Notes: a model not told the origin generated them from the sequence alone. 64,000 nt of DNA from Pseudomonas sp. P8_229 (GCF_034008635.1 NZ_CP125378.1:1230001-1294000), one strand, 5' to 3'; positions 8,699-17,688 are shown, numbered from the stretch's first letter. Made by a program: numbers and translations.

Positions 8699-10819
8699 TC
8701 TTTTGGTGCTCCCCCTTCGCGTTCGTCCCTGTTGCTGGCGCTGCTGTTCAGCCCGGTGTTGCAGGCGGACGACCTGTTTGTCGACGGCGAAACGCTGCCG
8801 CAGGTGCTGACGGCCACGCGCCTGAAACAGACGCCAGCGGAAGTTCCGGGGAGCATGACCGTCATCGACAGTGAATTGATCAACGCCAGTGGCGCCCGCG
8901 ACATCAGCGAACTGCTGCGCCTGGTGCCGGGGATGATGGTCGGCAACATCAGCGGCAATCAGGCCGCGGTCAACTATCACGGGACCAACGCCAGTGAAGC
9001 GCGGCGCATGCAGGTGCTGATCGATGGCCGTTCGGTGTATCGCGCAGGTCTCGCCACGGTGGACTGGAGTGATATTCCGGTGGCCATGGAAGACATCGAG
9101 CGCATCGAGGTTTTCCGTGGGCCGAACACCGTCAGCTATGGCGCCAACGCGCTGATGGCGGTGGTCAACATCATCACCCGCAACCCGGCGGACAGCCACG
9201 GCACGCGACTGAAGTACACCCGTGGCCAGCGCGGCATCAACGATTTCTATGCCAGCCAGGGCACCGGCTGGAATGGCGGCGATCTACGCCTGTCGCTGTC
9301 CGGCCTGGAAGACGATGGCTTCGACAGCGACCGCAGCGGCGCCGATTATCGCGACAGCCGCCGCTTGAACCGCTTCAGCCTCGCCGTCAGCCAGACCCTG
9401 AGCGACAACCAGAGCCTCGACTGGCAGGTCAACGCGAAGGACGGCACCAATCAGCGGCCTTACACCTACCGCCCGGTGTTCTCGGGGATTACCGCCGCCG
9501 GGAACAATTCCGACGTGGTGGCCAAGGATTACGCTGGATCGGTGCGCTGGAATCTCGACATCAATCCGCAACACAGCCTTTATATACAAGGCTCGGCCCA
9601 GCACTGGGATCGCCAGCAAGTGTGGCGCGCGTGCGATGCCGAAGTGTCGTTCAGCCCGCAGTTGACGCAACTGTGGCAACTCAACCCGAACTACACCGAG
9701 CGCCTGGCGCGCAACATCACCCGCTTCACCGGCCCCGGCGCAGCGCCCGGCACCCCGCAGGAAATGGCCCTGGCCAATCAGGTGCTGGATCAGTGGCGCA
9801 ACGGTGCCAGTCAGACCCTGTGCGGCGATATCGACCAGAGCACCCGAGAGTCGCGCTACGACCTGGAATTACAGGACACCCTCAGCCTGTCCGACAGTCT
9901 GCGACTGGTCAGCGGCATGAACTATCGTTACGACCGGGCCGATTCCGAGACCTACTTCAACGGCACGCTGGACGACACCACTTGGCGTGCGTTCGGCCAG
10001 TTGGAGTGGCGCGCCAGTGAACACTGGCTGTTGCAGGGCGGCGCAATGTTCGAAAACACCCAATTGATCGGCAGTTCGCTGACGCCCAGATTCGCGGTCA
10101 ACTACCTGATCAACCCGCGTCATGGGCTGCGCGCGGTGTACTCGGAAGCGATCCGCTCGCCGGACATGTTCGAGAACAACGTCAACTGGAGCTATCAGGT
10201 GAGCAACCTGCGGCCCTCGGCTTACGGTCAGTCTTCGGCCCGCTACTTCGTCAAGACCCGTGGCCCGGGCGATCTCGATCAGGAACACATGCGCTCGCGC
10301 GAGTTGGGCTACAACGGCTATTTCGCCGAACTGGGGCTGGCGGTCGATGTGAAGCTGTTCTACGACGAAATCACCGGGATGATCAGCGAGCCGCTACGCA
10401 ACAACCAGTACATCGCCAGCAACGCCAACAGCTCACGTTTTCGCGGCACCGAAACCCAGCTCGACTGGCGCCTGAGCCTGATCGATCGCCTGCGCTTCAC
10501 TTACGCTTTCGTCGATGCCGAGGCGAGCAATCCGCTGGATCAGCAATTCACCTCACGCAACAGCGGCTCCGCCGGTTGGTTGCGCGATTGGGGCCACGGC
10601 TGGAACAGCGCCCTCTTCTATTACGGCGACAACGCGCTCAACGGCTACCGCTTCGAGCGGGTCGATACGCGCATCGCCAAACGCATCCCTCTGGGCAAGG
10701 CTCAATTGCAACTGGCCGGCGTACTGCAACAGCGGCTCGACAACGAGCCGACCACCTTCGTCGACAACAATTACGACGAACGCCGGGTGATGTACTTCAG
10801 CGCCGAGCTGGAGTTCTAA
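8696..10819 (+). CDS. TonB-dependent outer-membrane receptor
   Basis: A 707-residue receptor starting at a GTG. It has a short signal peptide (SLLLALLFSPVLQA, cleavage near residue 23), then a plug domain: LPQVLTATRLKQTPAEVPGS, RDISELLRLVPGMMVG, VLIDGRSVYRAG and IERIEVFRGPNTVSYGANA are standard plug motifs. A roughly 500-residue beta-barrel follows and ends with the aromatic terminal strand VMYFSAELEF, as expected for BamA-assembled porins. The ligand is unknown. The next gene, a periplasmic binding protein, starts one base after the stop codon, and a hybrid sensor kinase follows with overlap, so receptor, binding protein and kinase form one operon. There is no adjacent inner-membrane ABC permease. 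Confidence 0.9.
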   Translation: MSFGAPPSRSSLLLALLFSPVLQADDLFVDGETLPQVLTATRLKQTPAEVPGSMTVIDSELINASGARDISELLRLVPGMMVGNISGNQAAVNYHGTNASEARRMQVLIDGRSVYRAGLATVDWSDIPVAMEDIERIEVFRGPNTVSYGANALMAVVNIITRNPADSHGTRLKYTRGQRGINDFYASQGTGWNGGDLRLSLSGLEDDGFDSDRSGADYRDSRRLNRFSLAVSQTLSDNQSLDWQVNAKDGTNQRPYTYRPVFSGITAAGNNSDVVAKDYAGSVRWNLDINPQHSLYIQGSAQHWDRQQVWRACDAEVSFSPQLTQLWQLNPNYTERLARNITRFTGPGAAPGTPQEMALANQVLDQWRNGASQTLCGDIDQSTRESRYDLELQDTLSLSDSLRLVSGMNYRYDRADSETYFNGTLDDTTWRAFGQLEWRASEHWLLQGGAMFENTQLIGSSLTPRFAVNYLINPRHGLRAVYSEAIRSPDMFENNVNWSYQVSNLRPSAYGQSSARYFVKTRGPGDLDQEHMRSRELGYNGYFAELGLAVDVKLFYDEITGMISEPLRNNQYIASNANSSRFRGTETQLDWRLSLIDRLRFTYAFVDAEASNPLDQQFTSRNSGSAGWLRDWGHGWNSALFYYGDNALNGYRFERVDTRIAKRIPLGKAQLQLAGVLQQRLDNEPTTFVDNNYDERRVMYFSAELEF

Positions 10820-10820
10820 G

Positions 10821-11753
10821 GTGCGCTACGGCACGGCAAACAAGACGCCAACCCTTGGCCACTGGCTGGCCGGTGTCTGTCTGTTTTTGACCGCGTGGCT
10901 GCACGGCGTCGCGGTGCAAGCCGCCGACATCCTGTTGACCGGCGCCGAAGAAAGCCCTGGGGTGCAGGCCTTCGTCGAGGCCCTGAGCGAACTGCGCCCC
11001 ACCGACAACGTGCGGTTCCAGCCACTGGCGAGCCTGCCGGCGCCGGGTAAATTGCCGAGCAATCTGCGGATGATACTGCTCGACCTGCCCAGCCTCGATT
11101 GGCGCCTTAAGGAGTCTCAGGGACCGGCGACGCTGGTGTTGCGCATCAGCCGCCTGCAGGCCCGGCAGCGCTTGGGTGCCGCGCAACCGGCGCACTTGAG
11201 TCTGCTGTGGAGCGATCCACCGCTGGGGCGGCAGCTGCAATTGATTCAGCGGATTCTGCCGCAGGCGCGGCGAGTCGGCGTGCTGTTCGATAAGCACAGC
11301 GAATTCCTGCTCAATGAGCTGCAACTGGCCGCCGCGCCGTTGCATCTGCAAATCGTCAGTCAGCGCTGGGACAACATTCAGGACAGCCGCCCGTTGCAGA
11401 CGGTACTGAAAAACAGTGACGTGCTGCTGGGCCTCGACGACCCGGACCTGTACAACCCGAAAACCGCGAAGAACCTGCTGCTCAGCAGCTATTCCCGGCA
11501 GATCGCACTGGTTGGACCGAACGCCGCGTTTGTCCGTGCCGGCAGCCTGGCCAGCACTTACAGCGATCAGCACGACTGGCTGACCATCCTCGACGAATTG
11601 CTTGACCGCCCCTCGGCCACATGGCCGCGGACGCTCTATCCCGAACGTTTTAAAGTTTCAAGTAATGCGCAGGTCGCTCGTTCCCTGGGTATCGAGCCAA
11701 TCGATGAAGCGTCTGTTGCCCGCCAGTTGGCTGAAGGAGAAAGCCACCCATGA
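10821..11753 (+). CDS. ABC-type substrate-binding-like periplasmic protein
   Basis: 310 residues from a GTG start immediately after the receptor stop. An N-terminal signal peptide runs to about residue 35 (LAGVCLFLTAWLHGVAVQA then ADILLTG). The mature part has the layout of PF04392-type binding proteins, including the ARRVGVLFDKHSEF segment and LLLSSYSRQIALVGPNAAFVRAGSLAS, where lobes usually bind a ligand. There is no permease or ATPase nearby, and its last codons overlap the start of the kinase gene (ATGA), so it most likely delivers a periplasmic signal to the kinase rather than feeding transport. Family assignment is by pattern, so moderate. Confidence 0.75.
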   Translation: MRYGTANKTPTLGHWLAGVCLFLTAWLHGVAVQAADILLTGAEESPGVQAFVEALSELRPTDNVRFQPLASLPAPGKLPSNLRMILLDLPSLDWRLKESQGPATLVLRISRLQARQRLGAAQPAHLSLLWSDPPLGRQLQLIQRILPQARRVGVLFDKHSEFLLNELQLAAAPLHLQIVSQRWDNIQDSRPLQTVLKNSDVLLGLDDPDLYNPKTAKNLLLSSYSRQIALVGPNAAFVRAGSLASTYSDQHDWLTILDELLDRPSATWPRTLYPERFKVSSNAQVARSLGIEPIDEASVARQLAEGESHP

Positions 11754-13654
11754 ATCTGCGTCGCCGCTGGGATATCAACACCCGCACGCAATTGATCAGT
11801 CTGGGCCCTGCACTGCTGCTCACGCTGCTGCTGATCAGCTTCTTTACCTTCGTGCGCATCCAGGATTTGCGTCAGGAGCTCAATCACACGGGGCAACTGA
11901 TCGCCAATCAACTGGCCCCGGCCACCGAGTACGGGGTAATTTCCGGCAACAACGACGTGCTGGAAAGCCTGCTCAAAGCCACCCTGGCCACACCGAACGT
12001 GCGTTTTATCGAAGTGCAGGACAGCGCCAACCGGATTCTGGCCTACGTTGAACAGGCCGCCGACGCGCACAACCGACCGCATCAGGTCGAAGTGTTCCAG
12101 GCCCCGGTGCGCCTGCAACGGATCGCCCTCAACAGCGACTTTTTCCACGACGCCAAAGCCAGCAACAACGTAACCAGCGAGGATTATCTGGGCCGGGTGA
12201 TCGTCGGCCTGTCCAACGATGCCTTCAGTCAGCGCCAGCAGGAAATTCTGCTCAAGGCGGGGATTCTGGCGTTGTTCGCCCTGCTCTTCACTTTTGTTCT
12301 GGCGCGACGTCTGGCCGGCAGTCTGTCGGCGCCGATCCGCGATATCGGCAACGCGGTCAAGGCGATTCAGCAAGGCGACTACAAGACCCCGCTGCCGATT
12401 GTCGATGACACCGAACTGGGCGCCCTGTCGCAGCATATCAACAACCTCGCCCAGGCACTGGAGCAGGCCAGCCGCGAACAGCATCAGGCGATGGCACAAC
12501 TGATCCAGACCCGCGAAGAAGCAGAAAAGGCCAACAACGCCAAATCCGACTTCCTGGCGATGATGAGCCACGAACTGCGCACGCCCATGAACGGCGTGCT
12601 GGGCATGTTGCAGTTGCTGGAAACCACGGACATGACCGAGGAGCAGATCGAGTATGCAGCGCTCGCTTCCGAGTCCACCGAGCATCTGCTGAAAGTCATC
12701 AACGACATTCTCGACTTCTCGCGGATCGAACGCTCGGAGCTGGAACTGGAGCACATCCCGTTCAACCTCGCCGACCTGATCGGCGCTTGCGCCCAGTCGT
12801 TCCAGCACAGTGCGGTGCAGCGTGGCCTGGCCCTGAACCTGCGGATCCCCGAGGACATGCGCGACTTGCAGGTGCAAGGCGACCCGACGCGGATCCGGCA
12901 GATTCTGGTCAACCTGGTGGGCAACGCCCTGAAGTTCACCGAGCGCGGCCGGGTCAGCATCGAGGCGCAGTGGCAGTCGCTGGATCACGAACTGCTGTGG
13001 TTCACCTGTTCGGTGCGCGACAGCGGCATTGGAATCTCGTCGGAAAGTCTGGAGTTGATGTTCGACGCGTTCCAGCAAGCCGACAGTTCGATTTCGCGCC
13101 GTTATGGTGGCACCGGGCTCGGCCTGCCGATCGCCCGCACCCTGGCCGAACGCATGGGCGGGACGTTGCGTGCGCAAAGTGAAGAAGGTCTCGGATCGGT
13201 ATTCACCCTGGAAATCCCGTTGGCTTTATATAAGCAGACGTTGCCGCAACTGGCGGCACCGCGCGCAGCCAATGGCAACGGGCATGGTGAAGGGCGCAAT
13301 GTGTTGCTGGTGGAGGACAATCCGGTCAACCAGACGGTCATCGAGGCAATGTTGCGCAGCCTGGGCTTTACTGTCAGCGTCGCCACCGATGGCGCGCAAG
13401 CGGTACGCAGCGCCGAAGGTAATGATTTCGAAGTGATTCTGATGGACTGCCGTCTGCCGATCATCGACGGCTATGAAGCGACCCGGCAGATCCGTCTGCT
13501 GCCCGGACGCAGCGAGGTGCCGATCATCGCGCTGACCGCCAACGCATTGCAGGGTGACCGCGAAACCTGCCTGTCGGCGGGCATGAACGATTATCTGGCG
13601 AAGCCGTTCAAACGCAATGACCTACAACAGATTCTGCAGCGCTGGGTGCAGTAG
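11750..13654 (+). CDS. BarA/GacS-like hybrid sensor histidine kinase (PA1611-type)
   Basis: 634 residues. Order: membrane segment at about 15-35, periplasmic sensor of the BarA/GacS type (IANQLAPATEYGVISGNND at 51-69 parallels GacS), second membrane segment at about 168-186, HAMP (190-240), dimerisation/phosphoacceptor domain with His274 in MMSHELRTPMNG, ATPase domain with GNALKF, DSGIGI and GGTGLGL, and a C-terminal receiver (about 517-634) with Asp566 and Lys618. There is no Hpt domain, so it cannot complete a four-step relay alone. It lies directly upstream of fabA, as does P. aeruginosa PA1611, which is known to bind RetS and thereby affect GacS/Rsm signalling. That identity is inferred from position and architecture. 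Confidence 0.9.
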   Translation: MNLRRRWDINTRTQLISLGPALLLTLLLISFFTFVRIQDLRQELNHTGQLIANQLAPATEYGVISGNNDVLESLLKATLATPNVRFIEVQDSANRILAYVEQAADAHNRPHQVEVFQAPVRLQRIALNSDFFHDAKASNNVTSEDYLGRVIVGLSNDAFSQRQQEILLKAGILALFALLFTFVLARRLAGSLSAPIRDIGNAVKAIQQGDYKTPLPIVDDTELGALSQHINNLAQALEQASREQHQAMAQLIQTREEAEKANNAKSDFLAMMSHELRTPMNGVLGMLQLLETTDMTEEQIEYAALASESTEHLLKVINDILDFSRIERSELELEHIPFNLADLIGACAQSFQHSAVQRGLALNLRIPEDMRDLQVQGDPTRIRQILVNLVGNALKFTERGRVSIEAQWQSLDHELLWFTCSVRDSGIGISSESLELMFDAFQQADSSISRRYGGTGLGLPIARTLAERMGGTLRAQSEEGLGSVFTLEIPLALYKQTLPQLAAPRAANGNGHGEGRNVLLVEDNPVNQTVIEAMLRSLGFTVSVATDGAQAVRSAEGNDFEVILMDCRLPIIDGYEATRQIRLLPGRSEVPIIALTANALQGDRETCLSAGMNDYLAKPFKRNDLQQILQRWVQ

Positions 13655-13752
13655 TGACGGTTTTTCGACCATCTGCGACTGGCGTGAAAAGCGAAAGTGC
13701 GGCAGTCTTAGGCACCCGAACAAGCCGCAAAACGGGCTTGAATAAAAATTTC

Positions 13753-13770
13753 AGTGCACAAGTGTACATT
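13753..13770. promoter_or_regulatory. Imperfect palindrome upstream of fabA, candidate operator
   Basis: AGTGCACAAGTGTACATT is an 18-bp imperfect inverted repeat (outer 8 bp match at 6 of 8 positions) 132 bp upstream of the fabA start. In P. aeruginosa the TetR-family regulator DesT binds a palindrome in the fabAB promoter; this site is a candidate for that or a similar regulator. I cannot confirm a match to the published site. Confidence 0.45.
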
Positions 13771-13901
13771 CATGTCCTTGGTGCTGTGACTTTCACCACA
13801 ACGCAATAGTCTATGAGTAGGCTGCCGATTCGAGGCATGAACGCGTCGATCGGTCGGGAAGATTTGCCCCACCTGCCGCATGGGATTATTGAGGAGCTCG
13901 C

Positions 13902-14417
13902 ATGACCAAACAAAACGCCTTTACTCGGGAAGATCTGCTGCGCTGCAGTCGCGGTGAGCTGTTCGGCCCAGGTAACGCGCAACTGCCCGCCCCGAACATG
14001 CTGATGGTGGATCGCATCACCCTGATCAGTGAAGAAGGCGGCAAGTACGGCAAAGGTGAATTGGTCGCCGAGCTGGATATCAACCCTGATCTGTGGTTCT
14101 TCGCGTGCCACTTCGAAGGCGATCCGGTGATGCCGGGCTGCCTGGGTCTGGACGCCATGTGGCAACTGGTCGGCTTCTTCCTGGGCTGGCAAGGCCTGCC
14201 GGGCCGTGGCCGTGCGCTGGGTTCGGGCGAAGTGAAATTCTTCGGCCAGGTCCTGCCGACCGCCAAGAAAGTCACCTACAACATTCATATCAAACGCGTC
14301 CTCAAGGGCAAGCTGAACCTGGCCATCGCCGATGGTTCGGTGACTGTCGACGGTCGCGAAATCTACACCGCCGAAGGCCTTCGCGTCGGCGTGTTCACCT
14401 CCACTGACAACTTCTAA
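13902..14417 (+). CDS. fabA: 3-hydroxydecanoyl-ACP dehydratase/isomerase
   Basis: Dehydrates (R)-3-hydroxydecanoyl-ACP and isomerises trans-2- to cis-3-decenoyl-ACP, the branch point of anaerobic unsaturated fatty acid synthesis. It is the usual 171 residues. The active-site helix region [20 protein letters not shown] carries the catalytic histidine (His71) and aspartate (Asp85). The ribosome site GAGGAG precedes the ATG by 6-7 nt. fabB follows after 11 bp, the conserved Pseudomonas fabAB operon, which ends at the terminator near 15700. A candidate operator lies at 13753-13770. Confidence 0.98.
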   Translation: MTKQNAFTREDLLRCSRGELFGPGNAQLPAPNMLMVDRITLISEEGGKYGKGELVAELDINPDLWFFACHFEGDPVMPGCLGLDAMWQLVGFFLGWQGLPGRGRALGSGEVKFFGQVLPTAKKVTYNIHIKRVLKGKLNLAIADGSVTVDGREIYTAEGLRVGVFTSTDNF

Positions 14418-14428
14418 GGGTTATTCGC

Positions 14429-15649
14429 ATGCGCCGCGTCGTTATCACTGGTCTGGGCATTGTTTCGTGCCTGGGCAATGACAAAGAGACCGTCTCCGCT
14501 AACCTGCGTGCAAGCCGCCCTGGCATCCGGTTCAACCCGGAATATGCTGAAATGGGTCTGCGTAGCCAGGTTTCCGGCTCCATCGACCTCAACCTTGAAG
14601 AACTGATCGATCGCAAGATCTATCGTTTCGTCGGCCACGCAGCGGCTTACGCCTACCTGGCCATGAAAGACGCCATCGCTGACTCCGGCCTGACCGAAGA
14701 GCAAGTGTCCAACCCGCGTACCGGCCTGGTGGCTGGCTCCGGTGGTGCTTCCACGCTGAACCAGATGGAAGCGCTGGACATCCTGCGCGAGAAAGGCGTG
14801 AAACGCGTTGGCCCATACCGTGTAACGCGGACCATGAGCAGCACGGTTTCCGCTTGCCTGGCCACGCCATTCAAGATCAAAGGCCTGAACTACTCCATCG
14901 CTTCTGCCTGCGCCACCAGTGCTCACTGCATCGGTACCGCCATGGAACAGATCCAGATGGGCAAGCAGGACATCGTCTTCGCCGGTGGCGGTGAAGAAGA
15001 GCACTGGAGCCAGTCGTTCCTGTTCGACGCCATGGGCGCTCTGTCCAGCAAGCGTAACGACACCCCGGAACAAGCCTCCCGTGCCTACGACAAAGACCGT
15101 GACGGTTTCGTTATCGCTGGCGGTGGCGGTATGGTCGTGGTTGAAGAGCTGGAACACGCTCTGGCCCGTGGCGCCAAGATCTACGCTGAAATCGTTGGCT
15201 ACGGCGCAACGTCCGATGGCTACGACATGGTTGCCCCGAGTGGCGAAGGCGCGATCCGCTGCATGCAGATGGCAATGTCCACCGTCGACACCCCGATCGA
15301 CTACCTGAACACCCACGGCACCTCGACTCCGGTCGGCGACGTTGCGGAAATGAAAGGTGTGCGTGAAGTGTTCGGCGACAAGGCGCCAGCGATCAGCTCG
15401 ACCAAGAGCCTGTCCGGCCACTCCCTGGGCGCCGCCGGCGTTCACGAAGCGATCTACTGCATGCTGATGATGGAAGGCAACTTCATTGCCGGTTCCGCCA
15501 ACATCGACGAGCTGGACCCTGAAGTGGCCGATCTGCCGGTGCTGACCAAGACCCGCGAAAACGCCACCATCAACACTGTGATGAGCAACAGCTTCGGCTT
15601 CGGCGGCACTAACGCCACGCTGGTACTGAAGCGCTGGGAAGGCAAGTAA
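14429..15649 (+). CDS. fabB: Beta-ketoacyl-ACP synthase I
   Basis: Condensing enzyme that elongates cis-3-decenoyl-ACP made by FabA. 406 residues, the normal KAS I length. The catalytic triad is visible: nucleophilic cysteine in [14 protein letters not shown], histidine in [11 protein letters not shown], and histidine in [16 protein letters not shown]; the C-terminal [15 protein letters not shown] closes the active site. Spacing to fabA is 11 bp with no promoter between. A strong intrinsic terminator follows 28 bp after the stop codon. Confidence 0.98.
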   Translation: MRRVVITGLGIVSCLGNDKETVSANLRASRPGIRFNPEYAEMGLRSQVSGSIDLNLEELIDRKIYRFVGHAAAYAYLAMKDAIADSGLTEEQVSNPRTGLVAGSGGASTLNQMEALDILREKGVKRVGPYRVTRTMSSTVSACLATPFKIKGLNYSIASACATSAHCIGTAMEQIQMGKQDIVFAGGGEEEHWSQSFLFDAMGALSSKRNDTPEQASRAYDKDRDGFVIAGGGGMVVVEELEHALARGAKIYAEIVGYGATSDGYDMVAPSGEGAIRCMQMAMSTVDTPIDYLNTHGTSTPVGDVAEMKGVREVFGDKAPAISSTKSLSGHSLGAAGVHEAIYCMLMMEGNFIAGSANIDELDPEVADLPVLTKTRENATINTVMSNSFGFGGTNATLVLKRWEGK

Positions 15650-15676
15650 TTCCTCCCCGCTTGAGCCACACATGAA

Positions 15677-15707
15677 AACGCCCCGACTGGTTCGGGGCGT
15701 TTTTTTT
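15677..15707 (+). terminator. Intrinsic terminator after fabAB
   Basis: A 10-bp perfect stem, AACGCCCCGA and TCGGGGCGTT, with a 5-nt loop followed by a T-run to 15707. Confidence 0.92.
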
Positions 15708-15747
15708 GGTCTGCAGAAATTAGCCGGGACACTACTGGCCCGTGCTG

Positions 15748-15782
15748 TTGATCGTTCCCACGCTCTGCGTGGGAACGATCAA
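15748..15782. repeat. Perfect 16-bp inverted repeat (GTTCCCACGC-type)
   Basis: TTGATCGTTCCCACGC, loop TCT, GCGTGGGAACGATCAA. The same element in inverted orientation (loop AGA) occurs at 17689-17723, showing a dispersed repeat family rather than a local terminator. Confidence 0.9.
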
Positions 15783-15916
15783 AAGACAGGGCTCCAGAGC
15801 GTTCTGAAAATGAAACTTCTGTCATGAAACTTTGCCCCCTGCGACCGAATGTCGCGGATTACGTGGGCTGCAGCACTGTTGCAAAAAACGCAACAACACC
15901 TTGCACGAATCAGCCA
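15783..15916. other. Remainder of the gap after fabB
   Basis: The 348-bp gap from 15650 to 15997 holds the fabAB terminator, one palindromic repeat, and an AT-rich upstream region of the small gene at 15998. I see no gene in it. Confidence 0.5.
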
Positions 15917-15946
15917 TTTACTTAGCAAGCTAACAAATAATATAAA
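15917..15946 (+). promoter_or_regulatory. Candidate sigma-70 promoter with inverted repeat
   Basis: TTTACT (15917-15922) and TATAAA (15941-15946) are 18 bp apart in an AT-rich stretch 51 bp upstream of the small ORF. The inverted repeat TTAGC-AA-GCTAA (15922-15933) sits between them, where a repressor would block polymerase. Confidence 0.4.
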
Positions 15947-15997
15947 AGAGTCCTGCACACGCCTTGCTGCAGATAACTTGAGATTTGGAGCTAGCAG

Positions 15998-16186
15998 ATG
16001 ACTGTAAAAGTAACTGAACGCGACGATTCACACATGTCCCATGAAGGCGTAGCCGCCGGTGTACGGATCTGGGATGTGCATCAACAAGACTTGCTGGTCG
16101 GCATGTTCCACAACGAGATCGATGCCCACAACTACAAGGCCGAACTGGAAGTGCTGGAGCAACAACGCGAAGCCCGCTCCTCCTGA
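15998..16186 (+). CDS. Small conserved-looking protein of unknown function
   Basis: A 62-residue acidic, soluble protein without signal peptide or membrane segment. I do not recognise a domain. It looks real: a ribosome site (GGAG, 9-10 nt upstream of the ATG) precedes it, a candidate promoter with an inverted repeat lies upstream, and a strong terminator follows 18 bp after the stop. The sequence has a predicted beta-turn part (GVRIWDVHQQDLLVGMFH) and a helical C-terminal tail (NYKAELEVLEQQREA). It is a single-gene unit between fabAB and the convergent DUF2058-mazG genes. Confidence 0.75.
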   Translation: MTVKVTERDDSHMSHEGVAAGVRIWDVHQQDLLVGMFHNEIDAHNYKAELEVLEQQREARSS

Positions 16187-16204
16187 ATCAACCACAGCAT
16201 TGAA

Positions 16205-16239
16205 AACGACAAACCCCGCCGTGAGCGGGGTTTGTCGTT
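16205..16239. terminator. Bidirectional intrinsic terminator
   Basis: Perfect 15-bp stem AACGACAAACCCCGC with GCGGGGTTTGTCGTT and a 5-nt loop, between the convergent ends of the 62-residue gene and the DUF2058 gene. Only short T/A runs flank it. Confidence 0.85.
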
Positions 16240-16256
16240 GTTACAGCTTTATCGAT

Positions 16257-16799
16257 TTACCACATCAGGTCATCAGGGATCTGATAGGCCGCGTACGGAT
16301 CGTCCTCGGCATTGACCTCTTCGGTCTGCACGTTGAGCTGCACGATGCGCTGCGGATCGCGCTCCTGGATCTTCAAGGCCGCTTCACGGGGGATCACTTC
16401 GTAGCCGCCGGCATGGTGCACGATCGCCAGCGAGCCGCTGCTGAGCTTGTTGCGCATCAGCGTGTTGACCGAAATGCGCTTGACCTTCTTGTCATCGACA
16501 AAGTTGTAGTAGTCCTCGGTGGTCAGCTTCGGCAGACGCGAGACTTCGATCAATTGCTTGACCTGCGCGGCACGGGCCTTGGCCTCGGCTTTCTCTTGCT
16601 GCTGACGGTTCAGCTCCTGGTCGCGCTTGACCTTCTCGGCCATGGCTTCCTGGGCGGCGCGTTGCTGCGAATCATCCAGCTCGGCCTGCCCCTTGTGGGC
16701 CAGACGCTGTTGCTTCTGCTTGTCTTTGCTGACCTGTTTGGCCTGCTTTTGGTTGACCAGGCCTGCTTTGAGCAACTGGTCGCGAAGGGAAATACTCAT
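16257..16799 (-). CDS. DUF2058 domain-containing protein (YaiL-like)
   Basis: 180 residues. The N-terminal part (MSISLRDQLLKAGLVNQKQAKQ) followed by a highly charged, lysine/glutamine-rich coiled-coil region (about 20-95) and a compact C-terminal domain (VSRLPKLTTEDYYNFVDDKKVKRI onward) is characteristic of DUF2058, called YaiL in E. coli. The function is not established; the basic coiled coil suggests binding of nucleic acid or a ribonucleoprotein. It begins 25 bp after mazG in the same direction and probably shares its transcript. Confidence 0.9.
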   Translation of the reverse strand: MSISLRDQLLKAGLVNQKQAKQVSKDKQKQQRLAHKGQAELDDSQQRAAQEAMAEKVKRDQELNRQQQEKAEAKARAAQVKQLIEVSRLPKLTTEDYYNFVDDKKVKRISVNTLMRNKLSSGSLAIVHHAGGYEVIPREAALKIQERDPQRIVQLNVQTEEVNAEDDPYAAYQIPDDLMW

Positions 16800-16824
16800 G
16801 GGGCTTACTCACTTGGGCAGTTGC

Positions 16825-17658
16825 TCAGCCGCAGCTGGGCGCATTCTTTTCCTGACGTTTGGCTTCACCCCACAGGGCGTCCAACTCTTCGAGGGTGCAA
16901 TCTTCCATGGGACGATGGGTGTCGCGCAATGCCTGTTCGATAAATCGGAAACGTCTTTCGAACTTGGCGTTGGCGCCCCGCAGCGCGGTTTCCGGATCGA
17001 CCTTCAGATGCCGCGCCAGGTTGACCACGGAAAACAGCAGGTCGCCGATCTCGTCGGCCACGGCCACCGGATCGTTTTCGGACATCGCTTCGAGGACTTC
17101 ATCGAGCTCTTCACGCACCTTGTCGAGCACCGGCAAGGCGTGCGGCCAGTCGAAACCGACCTGCCCGGCACGCTTCTGCAACTTGGCTGAACGGGATAAT
17201 GCCGGCAAGGTTGCGGGCACGTCATCGAGCAGTGACAGTTGCTCGGGCGCGGCGGATTTCTCGGCGCGCTCTTCGGCCTTGATATCTTCCCAACGCTGCT
17301 TGACCTGCTCTTCGCTCAGACCCGGCACATCCAGTGGCGCATACAGATCACCGGTGGGGAATACATGAGGATGACGGCGGATCAGCTTGCGGGTAATGCT
17401 GTCGATCACGCCGGCGAACTCGAAGCGCCCTTCTTCCCGCGCCAGCTGGCTGTAATACACCACCTGGAACAGCAGATCACCGAGTTCACCCTGCAAATGA
17501 TCGAAGTCGCCGCGCTCGATGGCATCGGCCACTTCGTAGGCTTCTTCGAGGGTGTGCGGGACGATGGTCTCGTAGGTTTGCTTGATGTCCCACGGGCAAC
17601 CGTATTGCGGATCGCGCAGACGGCTCATGAGGTGGAGCAGGTCTTCAAGGCTGTACAT
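16825..17658 (-). CDS. mazG: Nucleoside triphosphate pyrophosphohydrolase MazG
   Basis: Hydrolyses NTPs and dNTPs to monophosphates and pyrophosphate; in E. coli it lowers (p)ppGpp-dependent responses. Started at 17658 (277 residues), where MYSLEDLLHLMSRLRDP begins. Two MazG domains are visible: the first with CPWDIKQTYETIVPHTLEEAYEV and GELGDLLFQVV, the second with REELDEVLEAM and DEIGDLLFSVVNLAR, each supplying the acidic magnesium-binding residues. The order relA-(repeat)-mazG is conserved in many gamma-proteobacteria; a palindromic repeat now sits between the two genes. Confidence 0.96.
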   Translation of the reverse strand: MYSLEDLLHLMSRLRDPQYGCPWDIKQTYETIVPHTLEEAYEVADAIERGDFDHLQGELGDLLFQVVYYSQLAREEGRFEFAGVIDSITRKLIRRHPHVFPTGDLYAPLDVPGLSEEQVKQRWEDIKAEERAEKSAAPEQLSLLDDVPATLPALSRSAKLQKRAGQVGFDWPHALPVLDKVREELDEVLEAMSENDPVAVADEIGDLLFSVVNLARHLKVDPETALRGANAKFERRFRFIEQALRDTHRPMEDCTLEELDALWGEAKRQEKNAPSCG

Positions 17659-17688
17659 ACAAACTCTCACTCAACTCTTTCTGCGATC

